Source: Salinimicrobium sp049680855
Lineage (GTDB): Bacteria > Bacteroidota > Bacteroidia > Flavobacteriales > Flavobacteriaceae
Length of the DNA: 64,000 nt
Direction of reading: 5' to 3'
NCBI RefSeq assembly: GCF_049680855.1
Contig: NZ_JBMPGS010000003.1
Span: forward strand, 124,001-188,000
Positions 59,978 through 64,000 of the stretch are shown piece by piece. The notes under the pieces were generated by a model, which worked only from the letters and a program-made list of their open reading frames with translations, did no database searches and had not been told where the DNA came from. How positions within the stretch are numbered: position 1 is the stretch's first letter; each line of letters starts with the position of its first letter. A program made the translations under genes and the position numbers.

Positions 59978-60967
59978 ATGACAGAACCTCAAGAAAATAT
60001 CCAAGTTGATGCCGTTTTAACCTGGGTGGATGGAGATGATAAAAACTGGCAGGAAAAAATAAATTCTTACTCCGATTCTAAAATAAATTTCTCTTCTGAA
60101 AATCATCTTAAACGGTACAATTCAATTGGAGAAATTGATATTGCAATTAAGTCAATAATTAAGTTTGCTCCATTCATTAAAAACATTTTCTTAGTAACCG
60201 ATAACCAATCCCCTGAATCCTTCGATTCCTTAAAGTCATTAGCTCAAGAAAAAGGTATTCACTTAGAACTGGTTGATCATAGAGTTATTTTTAATGGATA
60301 TGAAGAATATTTACCCACCTTCAACTCTTCCTCTATTATTTCTATGCTATTTAGAATACCCAATTTATCTGAGCACTTTATTATTTTAAATGATGATTTT
60401 TTTATCATGAAAGAAGTATCGGTAAATGATTTCTTTATTAATGGAGAACCAATTATTAGAGGTAAATGGCAACATTTTAATGAAAATAGAACATTAAGAA
60501 AATTCTACCGTCAAGTGTTGACTTTTTTGAACATTCCTATAAAAAAGGACAAAATCAGTTTTAAGGAGCGCCAACAAAATAGCGCCAAACTGGCTGGAAT
60601 GGATAATTATGTGAGACGTTTTCACACCCCGGTGAGTGTGAGAAGGTCCACTTTAACCAACTTTTTTAAAAATAATAGTTTACTTAGAGAGAACATACAG
60701 TACAGGTTTAGAAATAAGAAGCAATTTCTTCTTTCTTCCTTATCTGAGCATTTAGAAATAAAAAATGGCACTTTTCATTACCGGAAATCTTCACAATTAA
60801 CATATTTCAGATCCTACAAAAATTTATGGTTGACTAAGTTAAAGTTGAAGCAATTTAAAAAAGACGAAAATAAACTGTTCATCACATTTCAAAGTTTGGA
60901 TATGGCAAATGATCAAATTCTGGATTACATATTATCCTGGATAGAAAATAGATTAAGTAAAAGTTAA
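59978..60967 (+). CDS. Stealth family phosphotransferase (capsule)
   Basis: The 329-residue protein has the Stealth conserved regions in order: CR1 VDAVLTWVDGDDKNW near residue 11, CR2 with RYNSIGEIDIAIKSI near 47, FLVTDNQ-P near 72 and LPTFNSSSI then LSEHFIILNDDFF near 128-142, and CR3/CR4-like regions after. Stealth proteins transfer hexose-1-phosphate from a nucleotide donor to build phosphodiester-linked capsules. A 181-nt AT-rich gap separates it from the previous gene. Its low G+C stands out from the core genome. Confidence 0.88.
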   Translation: MTEPQENIQVDAVLTWVDGDDKNWQEKINSYSDSKINFSSENHLKRYNSIGEIDIAIKSIIKFAPFIKNIFLVTDNQSPESFDSLKSLAQEKGIHLELVDHRVIFNGYEEYLPTFNSSSIISMLFRIPNLSEHFIILNDDFFIMKEVSVNDFFINGEPIIRGKWQHFNENRTLRKFYRQVLTFLNIPIKKDKISFKERQQNSAKLAGMDNYVRRFHTPVSVRRSTLTNFFKNNSLLRENIQYRFRNKKQFLLSSLSEHLEIKNGTFHYRKSSQLTYFRSYKNLWLTKLKLKQFKKDENKLFITFQSLDMANDQILDYILSWIENRLSKS

Positions 60968-61109
60968 GATGTTTCTGATCATAAAATAAGAAACAAAATT
61001 TTGTACCTGGAAAACTCGAGCATTTTAATATCTACTGATTTTTTTCAGCTGTTTAAGTAATTAAAAACAGCTTTAGTAATTGGTTAATTTCTAAAAATTT
61101 AAAATTTAA

Positions 61110-62396
61110 ATGGAAAATCTTACTGCAATAATAAAAGGAAAACAAGTGCCCCAGGGAAAAGTTAAGGTGAGTGGTGCAAAGAACTCCGCTACCCGGCTAT
61201 TAGCTGCATCCCTTATTGCGGATGAGGAGGTAAGACTTGAAAATTTTCCAACTGAACTTGTGGATGCAAACCACAAGTTCGATTTTATAAGAGCATGTGG
61301 TGGACGGGTAGAGGTAAATAGAGAAGAAGAAACTGTTCTTGTTGATTCTACTCTTTTGGAAGACAAGCTACTGCCTGATTACAACTATCCAATCCGAACT
61401 ACTTATCTATTAGTACCTGGTTTGCTAAAAAAATCAGGTAATGCAAAAATATCTTACCCTGGAGGTTGCAAGATTGGTGATAGGGGGTATGATCTTCATA
61501 TAATGGTTTGGGAACGGTTGGGTGCAAAAGTTGTCGAAAAACAAAACTTCATTGAAGTTAGTGCCAAAGATGGTTTAAAAGCAGGGGAAATTGATTTTCC
61601 TATCACAACAATCGGTGGGACTGAAAGTGCATTGATTTGTTCTTCAATAGCTGAAGGAACCACAATAATTAAAAATGCCTATATATCGCCAGAGGTTGAA
61701 GACCTTATTAAATTTCTGAGAACTCTTGGAGTAAAGATTAAAGTGATTGGAAATAGCTTTGTAGAGGTTACGGGAAAAGATTATTTGCAAGGTTCCATAT
61801 TTCAGGTGATGCCCGATAGGATCGAAGCCCTTACCTGGATTGTGTATGGAGCCTTGTCTAAAGGAGACATCACTATAGAAGATGTCCCTTTTAGTACTAT
61901 GGAGATACCACTTCGGCACCTCCAGGAAGCAGGAATTGATTTTTATAGAAATAGCAGGAATATACATATTTCACCCAATTGTTTATTAAACGGAGCTATA
62001 CAACCGTTCGAATTAGCCACAGGAACTCATCCTGGTATTATATCTGATATGCAGCCATTTTATGTCCTTTTAGGATTACATGCAGATGGAATTAGTAGAA
62101 TATTTGATTACAGGTACCCGAAAAGATTGAAATATTGTGAGGAATTAATTAAAATGTACCCAGGCAAAATTGATTGGGAAACAGGTAAGATTACTACTAA
62201 AGGCAGCAAAGATATGGTGCCAAGCAGTTCAACGGTCATTTCTACAGATTTAAGAGGAAGCATGGCCTTGGTGTTAGGAGCTTTACTCGCCGAAGGTGAA
62301 TCTACCATTAAGAAGGTTGAAATGGCTCTTAGAGGTTACAATAATCTTCAAAAAAAATTGCAAAAATTAGGAGTGGAAATAAATATTGAGGATTAA
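61110..62396 (+). CDS. MurA-like enolpyruvyl transferase in a polysaccharide locus
   Basis: The 428-residue protein has the MurA fold and its catalytic residues: KVSGAKNSA near 20 (Lys-Asn pair), an IRTTYLLVP arginine near 93, the loop PGGCKIGDRGYDLH near 113 with the phosphoenolpyruvate-reactive Cys and a following Arg, GIISDMQPFY near 310 with the Asp base, STDLRGSMALVLGA near 379 and RGYNNLQKKL near 411. It should add enolpyruvate to UDP-GlcNAc or a related sugar. The placement next to a MurB homologue 15 nt downstream, and inside a phosphoglycan cluster rather than a cell-wall cluster, suggests a second copy for surface-glycan synthesis. Confidence 0.85.
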   Translation: MENLTAIIKGKQVPQGKVKVSGAKNSATRLLAASLIADEEVRLENFPTELVDANHKFDFIRACGGRVEVNREEETVLVDSTLLEDKLLPDYNYPIRTTYLLVPGLLKKSGNAKISYPGGCKIGDRGYDLHIMVWERLGAKVVEKQNFIEVSAKDGLKAGEIDFPITTIGGTESALICSSIAEGTTIIKNAYISPEVEDLIKFLRTLGVKIKVIGNSFVEVTGKDYLQGSIFQVMPDRIEALTWIVYGALSKGDITIEDVPFSTMEIPLRHLQEAGIDFYRNSRNIHISPNCLLNGAIQPFELATGTHPGIISDMQPFYVLLGLHADGISRIFDYRYPKRLKYCEELIKMYPGKIDWETGKITTKGSKDMVPSSSTVISTDLRGSMALVLGALLAEGESTIKKVEMALRGYNNLQKKLQKLGVEINIED

Positions 62397-62411
62397 TCCA
62401 AAGAACAATCA

Positions 62412-63272
62412 ATGAGAATCACTAATGATCAGGACCTCAAATTGTATAACAGTTATAGAGTAGCATCACGATGTAGAAGAGCATTTTTCCCTGAAACCGA
62501 AGAAGATTTTGTGACAATTTACAGGGATTATTCAGATAGAAAAAAAGTTATCTTGGGAGGAGGTTTTAATGTAATTCTGTCGAAACCGTTTTATGAAGAA
62601 GATTTCATTTTATTGGGTCCGGCCTTTTCCAAATCCAACTTTATTGATGAAAAAATCATTGAAGCGGAAGCTGGATTAGATATGAAATCCCTGAGCGAAC
62701 TGGCACAAGCTAATTCTCTTATGGGCCTAGAAATGTTTTATGACATACCCAGTTCTTTAGGAGGGGCTGTTGTAATGAATGCAGGAGCCAGTGGTATTGA
62801 AATAAAGGATGTACTTGTAAAAGTGCGCTATTTAGATCTGGAAGATTTACAGATAAAAGAAATTTTGAATGCACAAATTGGGTTCGAATACCGCAATAGC
62901 TTTTTTCAGCAAAATTTAGATAAAATTATCCTTAAAGCATGGTTGCATTTAAAAAAAGGAGATCCTACTCAAATTCAACAGGACATGGAGAGGATCAAAG
63001 AAAGCCGATGGGCAAAACAACCAAAAGATTTTCCAAACGCCGGTAGTGTATTTAAGAGGCCTAAGGGATATTATGTTGGAACTATGATAGAAGAACTGGG
63101 TCTTAAAGGCTTATCAGTGGGTGGCGCACAAGTCTCTGAAAAACATGCAGGGTTTATTGTTAATAAGGGCAACGCTTCTGGAGAGGATATTCTGGAATTA
63201 ATAAGTGTTATTCAGGAAAAAGTCTGGGAAAATTATCAAGTCAAATTAGAGGTGGAACAACGAATAATTTGA
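62412..63272 (+). CDS. MurB-like enolpyruvyl reductase in a polysaccharide locus
   Basis: The 286-residue FAD-dependent reductase has NSYRVAS near 13, the FAD-binding ILGGGFNVILS near 47, the DIPSSLGGAVVMNAGA region near 110 and the substrate/proton-donor segment NAGSVFKRPKG near 207, ending with GGAQVSEKHAGFIVN near 236. It is of the shorter type-II form. It would reduce the enolpyruvyl sugar made by the neighbour to a lactyl (muramic-type) sugar. All motif residues checked are present, so it is probably active. Confidence 0.86.
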   Translation: MRITNDQDLKLYNSYRVASRCRRAFFPETEEDFVTIYRDYSDRKKVILGGGFNVILSKPFYEEDFILLGPAFSKSNFIDEKIIEAEAGLDMKSLSELAQANSLMGLEMFYDIPSSLGGAVVMNAGASGIEIKDVLVKVRYLDLEDLQIKEILNAQIGFEYRNSFFQQNLDKIILKAWLHLKKGDPTQIQQDMERIKESRWAKQPKDFPNAGSVFKRPKGYYVGTMIEELGLKGLSVGGAQVSEKHAGFIVNKGNASGEDILELISVIQEKVWENYQVKLEVEQRII

Positions 63273-63315
63273 GATTTAGAATTTTGATGAGGTCAATTAT
63301 ACATCTAATATTGTA

Positions 63316-63906
63316 ATGATTCAAATTGAAGAAAAACACTATATCGGAAAAGGAAAGTTACAAAAATGTTTTGTTCATCCTGATAACGATAAAATTTGTT
63401 TAAAAGTAAATATAGATCAAAAAAATCCTCGTGTTAATAGAGAGATTTTTTACTATAAAAAAATTCAAAAGAAATTTGAAATTCCTTTTATTGCAAAATA
63501 CTATGGTGAGAAACCCACAAACCTAGGTGTTGCTTCTATGTATGAATTAATTAGAGATGAAACAACGAATAATATTTCTTTAAGTCTTTATGACTATTTA
63601 AAAATGGATGATTCTCCTTTCTCTGATGAATTATTTATTTCTGAATTGGAAAAGTTAAAGAGAAAGATGATTGAGCATAAGATATTTGCCAGTGATTTAA
63701 ACGGTTCAAATATTTGCTGTAAGATATTAAAAAACAACTCTATAGAATTAATAATAGTTGATGGTGTTGGACATCGAGATTTCATTCCTTTAGTAGAATG
63801 GTTCCATTTTCTTGCAAAAAGAAAAATAAATAAGATATTCTTGAAGAAGAAATTATACTCGATGGATGAACACAGGACCTGGTTAAGGAGAAAATATTCA
63901 ATTTAA
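63316..63906 (+). CDS. YrbL-family kinase-like protein
   Basis: A 196-residue protein of the YrbL group, related to the LPS-core kinase-like fold: IGKGKLQKCFVHPDNDKICLKV near 10-31 in parts (IGKGKLQKC, KICLKV), YGEKPTNLGVA near 63, FASDLNGSNI near 128 with the catalytic-loop Asp and Asn, and IIVDGVGHRDFIPL near 155. Such proteins occur in LPS and capsule loci and may phosphorylate a sugar or protein; the target is unknown. Very AT-rich. Confidence 0.78.
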   Translation: MIQIEEKHYIGKGKLQKCFVHPDNDKICLKVNIDQKNPRVNREIFYYKKIQKKFEIPFIAKYYGEKPTNLGVASMYELIRDETTNNISLSLYDYLKMDDSPFSDELFISELEKLKRKMIEHKIFASDLNGSNICCKILKNNSIELIIVDGVGHRDFIPLVEWFHFLAKRKINKIFLKKKLYSMDEHRTWLRRKYSI

Positions 63907-63961
63907 GAACATATAAACGAATTTTTGCATTTAAATCCATGGAAGGGAGATCATAATCAGA

Positions 63962-64000
63962 ATGTACAATAACACTTTGTTTGGGGAAAACAGACAACTA
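63962..64000 (+). CDS. Possible start of the next gene (13 codons visible)
   Basis: An ATG at 63962 opens a frame (MYNNTLFGENRQL) that is still open at the window edge, 55 nt after the YrbL-like stop and on the same strand. Too little is visible to name it. Confidence 0.3.
   Translation, partial: MYNNTLFGENRQL

Noticed and set aside
1..64000. CRISPR arrays, insertion sequences, prophage or integrase genes
   Set aside because: No regularly spaced direct repeats, transposase or integrase frames were seen.

Overview
The window is a chromosomal segment of a member of the Bacteroidota, almost certainly a marine-type Flavobacteriaceae (the Gramella/Salegentibacter/Salinimicrobium neighbourhood is a guess). 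The reasons are promoters of the TTG-N17-23-TAnnTTTG type, gldI, the gene orders parA-parB-DUF5683-dapB-lepB-wbqC and spoT-fur-purA-OstA-aminotransferase-TPR-DUF368-aroE-DUF349, weak Shine-Dalgarno use and several TTG/GTG starts.

Layout. 1-2.1 kb: end of a SurE-like gene, then a TPP riboswitch driving a PnuT-type thiamine transporter and an acyl-CoA-dehydrogenase-like flavoprotein. 2.2-9.7 kb: tRNA-Pro on the minus strand, a PQQ sugar dehydrogenase lipoprotein with a frameshifted cytochrome c partner, uridine kinase, a DivIC/FtsB-like protein, both methylmalonyl-CoA mutase subunits and a dienoyl-CoA reductase. 9.9-15.1 kb: ParAB, DapB, LepB, WbqC. 15.2-21.4 kb (minus): a nuclease-fold membrane protein, two rhomboids, MutL, RibH and a TPR protein. 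21.5-25 kb: RecF, a DciA-like DUF721 protein, Pcm and an OM barrel. 25-32.3 kb: Ndk, PhoD, NrnA, GldI, a cyclophilin-FKBP fusion, PepD, DUF3810. 32.4-36.7 kb: two exported amidohydrolase-fold proteins. 37.4-53.4 kb: housekeeping genes including SpoT, Fur, PurA, tandem DUF368 transporters, AroE and DUF349. 53.5-56.9 kb: MazG, DUF5606, Def and RuvX (minus), DapD (plus).

From 56.98 kb to the end lies a surface-polysaccharide locus that becomes visibly AT-rich: GT9 glycosyltransferase, LicC-like nucleotidyltransferase, CDP-glycerol-phosphotransferase-like protein, Stealth phosphotransferase, a MurA and a MurB homologue, and a YrbL-like kinase. Together these look like machinery for a phosphate-containing glycan, possibly with a lactyl (muramic-type) sugar.

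The least explained signal is a short palindrome, CAAAAATGNCATTTTTG, found again and again in genes (in more than one reading frame) and between them, and missing as an exact copy from the polysaccharide locus. Next are two copies of a roughly 130-nt structured repeat with a cloverleaf-like fold, and a set of terminators whose stems share an AAAGGCTG/CAGCCTTT base.
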